Assembly (NCBI RefSeq): GCF_000158915.1
Contig: NZ_GG657754.1
Coordinates: 7,403,923 to 7,451,694 of the forward strand
DNA length: 47,772 nucleotides
Source of the DNA: Streptomyces himastatinicus ATCC 53653
GTDB taxonomy: Bacteria; Actinomycetota; Actinomycetes; Streptomycetales; Streptomycetaceae
Direction: 5' to 3'
How positions within the stretch are numbered: the stretch's first letter is position 1; each line of letters starts with the position of its first letter. The position numbers and the translations under genes are program-made. A model generated the notes under the pieces. It did not search any database. It was not told the DNA's origin and was given only the letters and a program-made list of their open reading frames with translations. Below are positions 17,479-24,671 of the stretch, one piece after another.

Positions 17479-18301
17479 CCTGGCGCGTGCCCGTGCCGCG
17501 GTGGCGGCGGGGGAGATGGGGCCAGCGGTGCTTGGGGGAGTGGGCTTCCGCGTCCCCCGGCGCCCGGTCCAGCTTCCCCCACTTCCCGGGCGGCTGCCCG
17601 CCTTCCTCTTGGCGGCGATCGACGGCCTCCTCACCCCCCACCCGATCCACCGCGCTCCGCTGTGCGGGCTGCTCCGGCTGCCCCGGCTGCTCCGCGCCGC
17701 CCTCCGCGGCCCGCCGCCGGGCGGCCATGATCTCGCGGGCCCGGGCCTCGCGCTGGGCCTGCTCGGGGTGGCGGGAGATCCAGTACGGGTTGTCATGCGG
17801 CAGCTTGCTGCTGACCCGCCCGTACATCCCGAACCACATCAGCATCAGGCCCACCACAAAGCTGAACATCACGTTCTGAAGCCGGAAGGCCAGGAAGTTG
17901 AAGCTGGTCTCCAGCAGGGCGAGATTGACGAACCCGCTCAGCAGGAACAGCAGCCCGAGCACCATATTGAGCGTCGAGGCGAAGTTGCCGCCGATGACCA
18001 TGCCGATGAAGAGCAGCAGCCCGATGGCGATGGACAGCACGCTCAGCGCGCCGTTGGTGTTCAGCCCGGCGGCGGTCGCGCCACCGGTGTCGAAGAACCC
18101 GATGTTGTCGGTCAGCCCGAGGATCCCGAACGCGACCAGGACCAGGCCCATCAGCCCCGCCCCGATGCGATAGACCGTGCTCAGCCGGTGATCCACCGGC
18201 AGATGCTCATCCAGCTTGGTGTGCCCGCCGATCCGCTCCGGAAAGTGCCGGGCGCTGCCCGCGGGGTGCGGACCGATGGGGGAGGGGCGGCCAGTAGCCA
18301 T
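17435..18301 (-). CDS. DUF4383 domain membrane protein
   Basis: A 288-residue protein of unknown function. Four predicted transmembrane segments (IGAGLMGLVLVAFGILGL, ALSVLSIAIGLLLFIGMVIG, TLNMVLGLLFLLSGFVNLAL, VMFSFVVGLMLMWFGMYG) form the DUF4383 domain. A charged low-complexity C-terminal tail (about 100 residues) follows, longer than is usual for the family and running antisense into the end of the methyltransferase gene. The ATG at 18301 is preceded by AGGAGG at 5 nt. Function cannot be inferred from its neighbours. Confidence 0.85.
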   Translation of the reverse strand: MATGRPSPIGPHPAGSARHFPERIGGHTKLDEHLPVDHRLSTVYRIGAGLMGLVLVAFGILGLTDNIGFFDTGGATAAGLNTNGALSVLSIAIGLLLFIGMVIGGNFASTLNMVLGLLFLLSGFVNLALLETSFNFLAFRLQNVMFSFVVGLMLMWFGMYGRVSSKLPHDNPYWISRHPEQAQREARAREIMAARRRAAEGGAEQPGQPEQPAQRSAVDRVGGEEAVDRRQEEGGQPPGKWGKLDRAPGDAEAHSPKHRWPHLPRRHRGTGTRQVSGGGEPGSGRRRS

Positions 18302-18391
18302 GTCGGCCTCCTAACCGGCGAGGCCGTACCCGCGGTGGGTACGCGGGGGTACGTGCCGTTTTACGTACCCCCGATGACGTACCTCCCAGGA

Positions 18392-18613
18392 TCAGCCGCA
18401 GCACCCGCCCCCGCAACATCCGCCCCCACCACCGGCGGGCGCCGACGGTGCGGAGGAGGAGGCGGAGCCACCGGTGACGGCGACGGTCGACAGCAGCTTC
18501 ACCGTGTCCTCATGCCCTTCCGGACACGAGGCGGGCGCCGAGGACTCGGCCATGGGCCGGTTCAGCTCGAAGGTGGTCCCGCAGGCGCGGCAGCGGTATT
18601 CGTAGCGAGGCAT
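18392..18613 (-). CDS. FmdB-type zinc ribbon protein
   Basis: A 73-residue protein beginning MPRYEYRCRACGTTFE, the typical FmdB putative regulatory zinc-ribbon domain. The metal ligands are CRACG and CPEGH. A small Gly/Cys tail ends GGGGGCCGGGCCG and could also bind metal. The start at 18613 is chosen over an ATG far upstream. No ribosome site is present, but TATGCT lies about 8 nt before the ATG, so a leaderless transcript is likely. Function in streptomycetes is unknown. Confidence 0.86.
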   Translation of the reverse strand: MPRYEYRCRACGTTFELNRPMAESSAPASCPEGHEDTVKLLSTVAVTGGSASSSAPSAPAGGGGGCCGGGCCG

Positions 18614-18677
18614 GTCAGGAGCATAACCAGCCCGAACGCCCCCAGAACCCCATTCCCGCCCCCGGTCCGTATCCGGC

Positions 18678-19928
18678 TCAGTGCCCGCCGCCCAGCTCAT
18701 CGCGGATCTCCTGCACCACCCGGGCGACCGTCTGGCGGACCGCCTCCGTCTCCGTGAGGAAGTGCCACCAGTCCGGGTGCCGCCCCTCCAGCCCCGCGAT
18801 CGCCCGCTCCAGCCGCGCCACCGCGTCGTCCAGCGGGCGGGCGTGGCGCGGGTCGGGGGTGCTGCGCCCGGCCATCGCCAGCCGCTGCGCGTCGCGGATC
18901 GCGAAACGGGTGCGCTCGATCTCCTTGTCCTGGTTGAACGACACCTCGTCCAGCCGCCGCAACCGGTCCCCGGCCGCCGACACCGCCTCGTCCGTGGTGT
19001 TCAGCAGCGCCCGTACCGTACCGAGCAGGGCCGTGGCATCCGGCCAGCGCTGCTCCTCGCGCGCCGTCCGTGCCTCGCCGAGCTTCGCCTCCGCCTGCGC
19101 CACGTCCCGCGCCGCCTGCCCGGGCACCGACTGGAGGTCCTGCCAGCAGGCCGCGCTGTAACGGCGGCGCAGCTCGCTGAGCACCGGCTCCACCTGGGCG
19201 GCCCTGGTGGTGATCGCCTGGGCGCGGGTACGCAGCGACACCAGCCGCCGGTCTATCTCGGCCGCCCGCTCCGGCAGCCGCTCCGCCTCCCCGCGGACGG
19301 CCTCCGCGCGCCGCAGCACATCGTCCGCGCGGCGGATGGTGTCCTGCACACCGTGCTGCCCGGCGCCCTGGTTCAGCTTGGTCAGCTCGGGCGAGAGCGC
19401 CGCCAGCCGCGCCGCGAGATCGTCCGCCCGCAACCCGGAGCCGCGCACCTCGTCCAGCGCGTTGGTGGCCGCCAGCAGCGCCTGCCGCGCCCGCTCCACC
19501 GCCGGGGCGAGCCGCGCGAGCTGCGTCTCGGCCTGCTGGAGCAGCGACCCCAGCCCCTGCCCGAACCGGTCCAGATCCGCCTTGGTCCGCTGCAGCTCGT
19601 CCCGCGCCCGGGTCAGCTCCGCCCGCGCCCGCCCGGCCGCCGCCGCGTCCAGCCCGTCGCGGTCCAGGTCATGCGCGTCCACCGCGGTGATGTAGTCGTG
19701 GCTGACCTGGTCGATCCGCTGCCCGAGCGCCGCGAAGTCGGCGGCGGCCCGGCGGGCGGCGGGGGAGTCGTCCACCGCCGTGATCGTCTCGATCGAGATC
19801 CGCAGATCCCGCTGCGCGGTGTCCAGCTCGTAGAACGCGGCCGCCGCGGCATCCTTCGCCGCCTGCGCCTCCGCCCGCTGGCTCTCCCCGCGTCCCCCGA
19901 ACCACCGCCGCGCAGGTGTCGCCGCCAC
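18678..19928 (-). CDS. Long coiled-coil protein of unknown function
   Basis: A 416-residue protein made almost wholly of alanine-, arginine- and glutamate-rich heptads (for example ARAELTRARDELQRTKADLD), predicted to be extended coiled coil, with no signal peptide or membrane segment. The N-terminus ARRWFGGRGESQRAEAQAAK is basic. The GTG at 19928 follows GGGAGAGGTAA. It resembles conserved streptomycete proteins of unknown function. A cytoskeletal or scaffold role is possible but unsupported. The tRNA-Val gene lies on the other strand behind it. Confidence 0.8.
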   Translation of the reverse strand: MAATPARRWFGGRGESQRAEAQAAKDAAAAAFYELDTAQRDLRISIETITAVDDSPAARRAAADFAALGQRIDQVSHDYITAVDAHDLDRDGLDAAAAGRARAELTRARDELQRTKADLDRFGQGLGSLLQQAETQLARLAPAVERARQALLAATNALDEVRGSGLRADDLAARLAALSPELTKLNQGAGQHGVQDTIRRADDVLRRAEAVRGEAERLPERAAEIDRRLVSLRTRAQAITTRAAQVEPVLSELRRRYSAACWQDLQSVPGQAARDVAQAEAKLGEARTAREEQRWPDATALLGTVRALLNTTDEAVSAAGDRLRRLDEVSFNQDKEIERTRFAIRDAQRLAMAGRSTPDPRHARPLDDAVARLERAIAGLEGRHPDWWHFLTETEAVRQTVARVVQEIRDELGGGH

Positions 19929-20084
19929 TTACCTCTCCCAATGGATCGCCCGGGCCCGGATGTCATTCTCCCACCCACCAGGGACGAACACAGAGGTCGG
20001 TACGGTTCGCGTCTCCGGCTTTCTTCCCACCACAACCGGATTGCGGCGCCGCCCCGCGAACAAGGTAGGCTGACAGCTCGCTCA

Positions 20085-20159
20085 GGGCGCATAGCTCAGC
20101 GGTAGAGCGCTGCCCTTACAAGGCAGATGTCGGCGGTTCGAACCCGTCTGCGCCCACCA
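20085..20159 (+). tRNA. tRNA-Val (anticodon TAC)
   Basis: Complete cloverleaf: acceptor GGGCGCA / TGCGCCC, D stem GCTC/GAGC, anticodon stem CTGCC / GGCAG with loop CTTACAA (anticodon TAC at 20117-20119), T arm GGCGG-TTCGAAC-CCGTC, encoded CCA end. It matches the streptomycete valine tRNA. Its 3' part is repeated at 21130 and 32727, marking it as an integration site. Confidence 0.96.
20127..20159 (+). repeat. att-type repeat, copy 1 (3' end of tRNA-Val)
   Basis: The 33 bp from the anticodon-stem end to CCA are identical to 32739-32771 and almost identical within 21100-21180. This is the expected left attachment site, with the tRNA kept intact. Confidence 0.75.
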
Positions 20160-20164
20160 CCCCG

Positions 20165-20196
20165 AAGACCCCCAGCCGGTCCCGGCTGGGGGTCTT
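20165..20196 (+). terminator. tRNA-Val terminator
   Basis: AAGACCCCCAGCCGG and CCGGCTGGGGGTCTT are perfect 15-bp complements separated by 2 nt (the loop will open slightly), followed by TTTGA. The same hairpin recurs at 21185 and 32776. Confidence 0.85.
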
Positions 20197-20364
20197 TGAC
20201 ATCTGTCGCTGACATCAACGACGACAGATGCCAGCGGCTTCTGAAGACCGTCGACAAGCAGCGCGAGCGCCGCGCCCTGCCACCGCCCACGGCTGATCAA
20301 GCTCCAGCTCCTCTGTCGCCGCCCCATCGGCCGTAATTGTCCGGACGCCCTGGCGTTCCGTCGC

Positions 20365-20380
20365 GCATACTGAAGTATGC
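20365..20380. promoter_or_regulatory. Palindromic operator of the toxin-antitoxin operon
   Basis: GCATACTGAAGTATGC, perfect 7-bp arms around GA, ends 7 nt before the antitoxin ATG. It contains a possible -10 (TATGCT, 20376-20381), implying a leaderless, autoregulated transcript. This is the usual position for VapB-type autorepression. Confidence 0.65.
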
Positions 20381-20387
20381 TTGCTCC

Positions 20388-20636
20388 ATGTCCAGCACGA
20401 CGCGCATCACTGTCACCCTGCCTACCGACCAGGTCGACGAGTTGAGGAAGCTGACCGACAACGTCTCCGGCTACGTGGCCGAGGCAGTGGCCCGCCAGAT
20501 CAGGCACCAGCTCCTCGGTGAAGATCTGCGCCGCCACCAGGAGGAGCAGGGCGCCTTCACGGACGAGGAACTGGCCGAGGCCCGCGCCAAGATCCTCGGG
20601 TCCGCCGATCAGGCCCACCACACGGACGCCGCGTGA
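20388..20636 (+). CDS. Antitoxin, ribbon-helix-helix type (VapB-like)
   Basis: An 82-residue protein. The N-terminal STTRITVTLPTDQVDELRKL is a ribbon-helix-helix DNA-binding domain. The acidic C-terminus (EDLRRHQEEQGAFTDEELAEA) would wrap the toxin. The ATG at 20388 follows the palindrome at 20365. A longer frame from 20337 would read through the operator and is rejected. It overlaps the toxin gene by 4 bp (GTGA). It would neutralise the PIN toxin and autoregulate the operon. Confidence 0.88.
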   Translation: MSSTTRITVTLPTDQVDELRKLTDNVSGYVAEAVARQIRHQLLGEDLRRHQEEQGAFTDEELAEARAKILGSADQAHHTDAA

Positions 20637-21031
20637 CCCATGTCGAGACGGTGGTCCTGGACTCACAAGGACTGTCCGCGTGGATCGCGCAGGACCGCAA
20701 ACTCCTCGCGATGCTCCAGGTCTTCTACGAGATGGGGGCCGACACGGTGGTCGGCGCGAACACCATCGTGGAAGTCAGCCACAAGAGGATGAACCTCCCA
20801 CGTTTGAACTGGACACTGTCACGCGTCAAAGTGGAACCGGTCACCGCGCACACAGCCAGAGCAGCAGCCGAACTCCTCAAGACGGCAGGACTGCACGGCC
20901 ACAAGTACGCGATCGACGCAACCGTTGCAGAAGCGGCCCTCCGCCAACCGGCCCCGGTGGCGCTCCTCACTTCCGACACCGACGACATGGCAAAACTCTG
21001 CGGCGACCGGGTGCGTCTCATCGCGCTGTAA
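20633..21031 (+). CDS. PIN domain toxin (VapC-like)
   Basis: A 132-residue PIN-domain protein, predicted Mg-dependent endoribonuclease. The acidic active-site residues are D10 (VVLDSQGLSAW), E47 (NTIVEVSH), D95 (KYAIDATVAEAAL) and D115 (LLTSDTDDM). The GTG at 20633 overlaps the antitoxin stop, giving translational coupling. Lying between two copies of the tRNA-Val end, it is a plausible addiction module stabilising the island. RNA target unknown. Confidence 0.88.
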   Translation: MTHVETVVLDSQGLSAWIAQDRKLLAMLQVFYEMGADTVVGANTIVEVSHKRMNLPRLNWTLSRVKVEPVTAHTARAAAELLKTAGLHGHKYAIDATVAEAALRQPAPVALLTSDTDDMAKLCGDRVRLIAL

Positions 21032-21099
21032 CGACACCCGGGTGCCGACCCATGACCGCGTCCCCGGCATCCAGCCAAGCGGTGCCACGTATGAGGTGA

Positions 21100-21180
21100 G
21101 GGCGTAGCGTCATGGCTCAGCGGTAGAGCGCTGCCCCGACAAGGCAGATATCGGCGGTTCGAACCCGTCTGCGCCCACCA
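21100..21180 (+). pseudogene. Degenerate tRNA-Val copy / att-type repeat, copy 2
   Basis: The acceptor GGGCGTA can still pair with TGCGCCC, but six extra bases separate it from the D stem. The anticodon loop reads CCGACAA: the anticodon would be GAC (still valine), yet the invariant U33 is replaced by C. The T arm and CCA are identical to the intact gene. Most likely an attachment-site remnant rather than a working tRNA. Confidence 0.7.
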
Positions 21181-21184
21181 CCCC

Positions 21185-21219
21185 AAAGACCCCCAGCCGA
21201 TCCCGGCTTGGGGGTCTTT
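21185..21219 (+). terminator. Terminator of the second tRNA copy
   Basis: AAAGACCCCCAGCCG pairs with CGGCTTGGGGGTCTTT with one bulged base. It is a diverged copy of the hairpin at 20165. Confidence 0.75.
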
Positions 21220-21245
21220 GGCATCTGCTGCTGACATCAACGACG

Positions 21246-21271
21246 GTCCCGGACCGATCGTGGTCCGGGAC
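21246..21271. terminator. Bidirectional terminator-like hairpin
   Basis: GTCCCGGACC / GGTCCGGGAC, a perfect 10-bp stem with a 6-nt loop, followed by GTTTGG on the plus strand. It lies 45 nt beyond the last gene of the minus-strand XRE operon and may end that transcript. Confidence 0.7.
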
Positions 21272-21316
21272 GTTTGGCATTCAGGCTGCTGTCAGCAGGG
21301 CTGCGCGGGATTCCGC

Positions 21317-21463
21317 TCAGCGCGGCCGCGGGTCGGGACCGGTGTCAGGGACGATGAACCCCCGGACCGGCCGGTCCTCGGACGGGTCCTGTTCGGAGGC
21401 GTCTGCCTGGGCCCGTCGCATGGTTGCGACCAGTTCGGCGTACTTCGGGTCGATCCACTCCAT
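21317..21463 (-). CDS. 48-residue small protein, last gene of XRE operon
   Basis: A short frame translating MEWIDPKYAELVATMRRAQ at its start and ending GFIVPDTGPDPRPR. The ATG at 21463 sits behind an excellent AAGGAGGAT ribosome site (5-nt spacing). Codon third positions are GC-rich, so I regard it as real. It follows the 151-residue gene by 37 nt and precedes a strong hairpin. No family recognised; no signal peptide. Confidence 0.7.
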   Translation of the reverse strand: MEWIDPKYAELVATMRRAQADASEQDPSEDRPVRGFIVPDTGPDPRPR

Positions 21464-21500
21464 CGGTATCCTCCTTCTTCCGGCCCGGAGCCTACGCGGG

Positions 21501-21956
21501 TCAGCCCTTGGGCTTGGGGATGGTGACGATCGGGCCGCTGTCGTCCGAGTGCTGGCAGCTGGCCGCGACCGGGATGCTCTGGTCGGTGGGCACCAGCCAC
21601 AGGGCGTCGTCCACGGGGAACCCGGCCTCGGCGATGCGCTGCCGGGTCCGCGTCAGTGCTTCGGGGTCTCGGCGCTGCGGGTCCGGCGTCTCTGGGACGT
21701 GGTGGACGAAGGCACCGAGGCGCTCGCACAGTTGGCGGCATGTGCGGGTGTGCAGGATCAGGGCGTGCCGGCCTTCGTCCACGACCCGTGACTGGGCGAG
21801 CGGCCGGGACGCTCCGGCCACCGCGGCGACGAACTTCACCGCCTCGTCGACGATCCGGCCTGCCGTGGCCTCGTCCATGCCGGGGTTGTTGCGCAAGACG
21901 GTGCCGATGACTTCGGCCCGCTGTGGCCGTTCGAGTAACGCAGTAACGTCTCGCAT
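21501..21956 (-). CDS. Hypothetical protein, similar to streptomycete glycine-rich-domain-like proteins
   Basis: A 151-residue protein. Residues about 60-110 (HALILHTRTCRQLCERLG followed by FVHHVPETPD) resemble a segment found in streptomycete proteins annotated as glycine-rich domain-containing. This is a memory-based similarity. The C-terminus ASCQHSDDSGPIVTIPKPKG is polar. The ATG at 21956 has GAGAGG 8 nt upstream; the longer frame to 22232 is rejected because it is Arg/Pro-rich and overlaps the preceding gene. Part of the minus-strand run behind the XRE regulator. Confidence 0.72.
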   Translation of the reverse strand: MRDVTALLERPQRAEVIGTVLRNNPGMDEATAGRIVDEAVKFVAAVAGASRPLAQSRVVDEGRHALILHTRTCRQLCERLGAFVHHVPETPDPQRRDPEALTRTRQRIAEAGFPVDDALWLVPTDQSIPVAASCQHSDDSGPIVTIPKPKG

Positions 21957-22065
21957 GTGCCTGCCTCTCTGAGTGGGGTGGTGCACGGTCTCCGTCCCGG
22001 TCGCCAGCCGTCCAAGCGCGCGAACCGGGGCGGGGCTTTGAGTTCGGCAGCGGCAGCCCCGCCGG

Positions 22066-22392
22066 TCATGGGGCCGTGGCGGTGAGGGCTTCCCGCACCG
22101 CATGGTGCAGTCCGTTCCCGACGGGGCAGCGCTGCCCCGCCCGGCAGTCGAGGCACCCCACGGCGTGGTCGAGGAACCGTCCCCAGGGCGTCGACTCGGG
22201 CGCGGCAGGGCGTACGCCGCAGGCGGGAGCACATGCCCACACCACGTACGTCGTCCATGTCGTCCCGTGGTCGATCGTGACGGTGTCCAGCGGCCGGTCG
22301 ACGGTGAGGGGCGCGCCGCAAAGCACGCAGGCCCAGCCCTGCAACTGCTCGCGGCTGAGCGTGACCGGGTCCAGGTCGGCCGCGGCCGTCAT
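22066..22392 (-). CDS. Small Cys-rich protein, possible zinc binding
   Basis: A 108-residue protein with regularly placed cysteines: CVLCG near residue 22, CAPAC in the middle, CLDCRAGQRC near residue 80, plus a histidine-containing C-terminal helix. The pattern suggests one or two zinc sites. The ATG at 22392 overlaps the stop of the preceding gene (ATGA), so the two are translationally coupled. No named family recognised. Confidence 0.7.
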   Translation of the reverse strand: MTAAADLDPVTLSREQLQGWACVLCGAPLTVDRPLDTVTIDHGTTWTTYVVWACAPACGVRPAAPESTPWGRFLDHAVGCLDCRAGQRCPVGNGLHHAVREALTATAP

Positions 22393-22574
22393 CGCTGCTG
22401 CCTGACGGTGGCGGGGAGGGGCCGCTCGAAGGGGTCGCGCTGCTTCGGGAAGCTGTCGGCGCACGTGCCCGGACAGGCGTAGACGGTGCCACCGCCACCG
22501 CTCGCGCCATGCCCGATCGCGACGACAACCGGCTGCCTGGTTGTCCTTTGACAGCGGGCGCACACCTGGGGCAT
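22389..22574 (-). CDS. 61-residue zinc-finger-like small protein
   Basis: Starts MPQVCARCQRTTRQPVVV and later has YACPGTCADSF, giving a CxxC...CxxxC pattern typical of a small zinc ribbon. The ATG at 22574 overlaps the previous stop (TGATG) and its own stop overlaps the next start (ATGA). This tight packing, not similarity, is the main evidence that it is a gene. Confidence 0.7.
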   Translation of the reverse strand: MPQVCARCQRTTRQPVVVAIGHGASGGGGTVYACPGTCADSFPKQRDPFERPLPATVRQQR

Positions 22575-22990
22575 CACCGGCTGCCCTCCCCAGCGGCGTC
22601 GGACTCGGTGAGTGTGGAGTGGACCAGGGCTTTGTACAGCCGCCATGGGTCGGTCAGGTACCAGTCCTGTGTGAACGGCACACGCCAGTACGTCCCGGGT
22701 CGGGTCAGTCGGTGGGTGGGCGGTACGCCGAGGTAGGTGGCAACGCCCTCGGTCGCGGTGAGGACGTGCACGCCCCGCAGGTTCCAGGAGGCGGCGGCGC
22801 TCGGAGTGACGAGCCAGTACAGGGTGCTGTAGGTGTCCTGGATGACGGCGCCGGAGTGGCCGCCGAGGAACGCGAGGGCACGTTCTCCGATGGTGTCCGG
22901 CACCCGGACGGCGTCCCACCATTCGCCCGCTTGTAAGGCCACCGGATCGGGCCCGTTCGGCGGTGTCCACTGCTCGGCTCTGCTCGTCAT
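22574..22990 (-). CDS. Hypothetical protein of XRE operon, weak primase/polymerase-like look
   Basis: A 138-residue protein. The segment DTIGERALAFLGGHSGAVIQDTY followed by LYWLVTPSAAASWNL and YLGVPPTHRLTRPGTYWRVP recalls N-terminal parts of bifunctional primase/polymerase-like proteins of actinobacterial elements, but catalytic residues cannot be assigned. The ATG at 22990 is preceded by GGAG at 6 nt. ATGs at 23002 and 23017 have no ribosome site. It lies 102 nt behind the XRE gene and overlaps the next gene. Confidence 0.68.
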   Translation of the reverse strand: MTSRAEQWTPPNGPDPVALQAGEWWDAVRVPDTIGERALAFLGGHSGAVIQDTYSTLYWLVTPSAAASWNLRGVHVLTATEGVATYLGVPPTHRLTRPGTYWRVPFTQDWYLTDPWRLYKALVHSTLTESDAAGEGSR

Positions 22991-23092
22991 GGTCGACTCC
23001 ATGCACGGACGGTTCACTGACCGTCACATCGTGTCGACCACGCCCTACGCCGAGTTGCACAGAACAGTGCAACTCGACCACGACCGCGCGTG

Positions 23093-24289
23093 CTACAGGC
23101 CGATCCACTGCGCGAACTCGGCAAGCTCACTGCTACGCGACCGGTCACGTGACCGCAGCGTCACCACGGCCTCCCGAGCGGTCGGGTGATAGCGCGTCTG
23201 CTGAGGGGCCGTACGGCGGGCCCGTTGCAGACAGCGCAGTGCCTCATCCGCATCCTCCGTCCATACGTTGGCCCTGCCCAGGTCCAACCAGTGATGCCCG
23301 GCGCGGGACCGATCCCAGCCCTTGGGGAACCGAACGCCCTGCGCCAGCTCGACGGCCTGCCCGTACTCGTCCAGATCGCAGGCGATCGCGACAGCGTGAA
23401 CGCCCACGTTGGTCGGACCCCACCCAACCCCGTAGGCCGCGGTCTCCCCGGTCCTCTCCGCGAGCACGCGAGCCTCGGACACACGAGCATCCACCGCGTC
23501 GGCGTCCCCCATCCGACCGGCGATCACCGCCGCCCGCAGCTGAAGCACGCCGGTCATCGCGGCCAGACCGGTCGCGTTGCGGGAGTCCAGTCCGGCCATG
23601 TCCCGTAACGTGCCGTCCACCACCCGCATCCCCAGGTCGTACCGGCTGGAGGACAGAGTGGTCTGGGCCCGCAGATACCCGTACATGGCAGCCAGCCCCG
23701 GCTCATCGGCCCGCGGCGCCGCCCACGCCAGACGTTGCAGCGCAACGGCGGCCAGGTCCACGTACCCGAAGGACCAGGCCAGCGTGAACACACACCGGAA
23801 CGCCCACGCCAGACACTCATGCCCCTGCCGCCGCTCCTCACCGCTGGTGGTGTGGATGGCCTGCACGCACTCGTCGATGAGCGCGGGCAGATCGATGGCC
23901 ATCGGCAGATACTCGGCCTGCCGACGCTGGACCAGGACCTTCTCCATGTCGGCCCGGATCAGCGCGACTGGGCGGGCGGGCACCTGCCAGTCGAGGGGGA
24001 TGTCCCAGTTCTCCATGCTGACCCGGATCGGCTGTATCACCTCATCCAGCCGCTCGCGCCGCAGTTCCTGGGTGTAGGGCTGCCCGAGGAGGTCCGAGGT
24101 GGTGACGCTCAGCGCCCGCGCGCAGGCAGCGATCAGCGACGGCGAGGCGGGCTTCTGACCGCATTCGACCTTGGACAGCAGGGACTTCGAGACATTGGCA
24201 CGCATCGCCAGACCCTGCTGAGTCAGACCACGCTCGCGACGAGTGCGAGCGATTCGTGCACCGGTGTGTTCCTCATTGCTCCGCGGCAT
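23093..24289 (-). CDS. XRE family regulator with TPR-like C-terminal domain
   Basis: A 398-residue regulator. Residues 7-65 are a Cro/CI helix-turn-helix (IARTRRERGLTQQGLAMRA, then NVSKSLLSKVECGQK). The remainder is an alpha-helical repeat domain (ALQRLAWAAPRADEPGLAAM, LRCLQRARRTAPQQTRYH) typical of the large streptomycete XRE regulators that sense through TPR-like repeats. The ATG at 24289 follows CGGAG by 6 nt. It heads a run of five small co-directional genes ending at 21317, which it may regulate or cooperate with. Confidence 0.9.
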   Translation of the reverse strand: MPRSNEEHTGARIARTRRERGLTQQGLAMRANVSKSLLSKVECGQKPASPSLIAACARALSVTTSDLLGQPYTQELRRERLDEVIQPIRVSMENWDIPLDWQVPARPVALIRADMEKVLVQRRQAEYLPMAIDLPALIDECVQAIHTTSGEERRQGHECLAWAFRCVFTLAWSFGYVDLAAVALQRLAWAAPRADEPGLAAMYGYLRAQTTLSSSRYDLGMRVVDGTLRDMAGLDSRNATGLAAMTGVLQLRAAVIAGRMGDADAVDARVSEARVLAERTGETAAYGVGWGPTNVGVHAVAIACDLDEYGQAVELAQGVRFPKGWDRSRAGHHWLDLGRANVWTEDADEALRCLQRARRTAPQQTRYHPTAREAVVTLRSRDRSRSSELAEFAQWIGL

Positions 24290-24653
24290 GCTGAACTCCG
24301 TTCTGCCCTGGACACTCAGAACGGTACCCACAGCCGACCCGACGGCCACGGTCGAACGACCCATTCCGGTGGGCACCGTCGCGCACCCTTGACACGACGA
24401 AGCCCCTCCCTTGGCCGAAAGCCGGACGACGGGCACAGCACCAAGCGCCCAGCGGTGAGTTACAACCTTCCCTACGGGTTCAAGGCGGCTAGCTCCGCTC
24501 ACCGCGCGCGGCCCGGCCCCGGGCCGGGTCTGCGCTCCAGCCTCCGCCCCGCTCCAGCCCAGTCGGTGCCCGTGCCGCGCGCACGGCAATCAGCCGCCTG
24601 ATGCCAGAGAAGAGGTACGTCGTGGCTGGGGCGGCCGGCTCCACGGCTTTACG
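24290..24653. other. Non-coding stretch upstream of XRE gene up to the IS
   Basis: About 360 bases with no convincing gene. The regulator promoter should lie here. TTGACA at about 24388 on the plus strand has no matching -10. A 35-codon plus-strand frame beginning at 24601 would have been split by the IS, but it lacks a ribosome site and I do not call it. Confidence 0.4.
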
Positions 24654-24671
24654 CCAAGACCGGGAAGTTAG
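24654..24671 (+). repeat. IS4-family left inverted repeat
   Basis: CCAAGACCGGGAAGTTAG, perfectly complementary to 26230-26247. The last bases overlap the end of the transposase gene. Confidence 0.93.

Noticed and set aside
21100..21180. Second functional tRNA-Val
   Set aside because: Extra bases before the D stem and C at position 33 make it unlikely to work; attachment-site remnant is the simpler reading.
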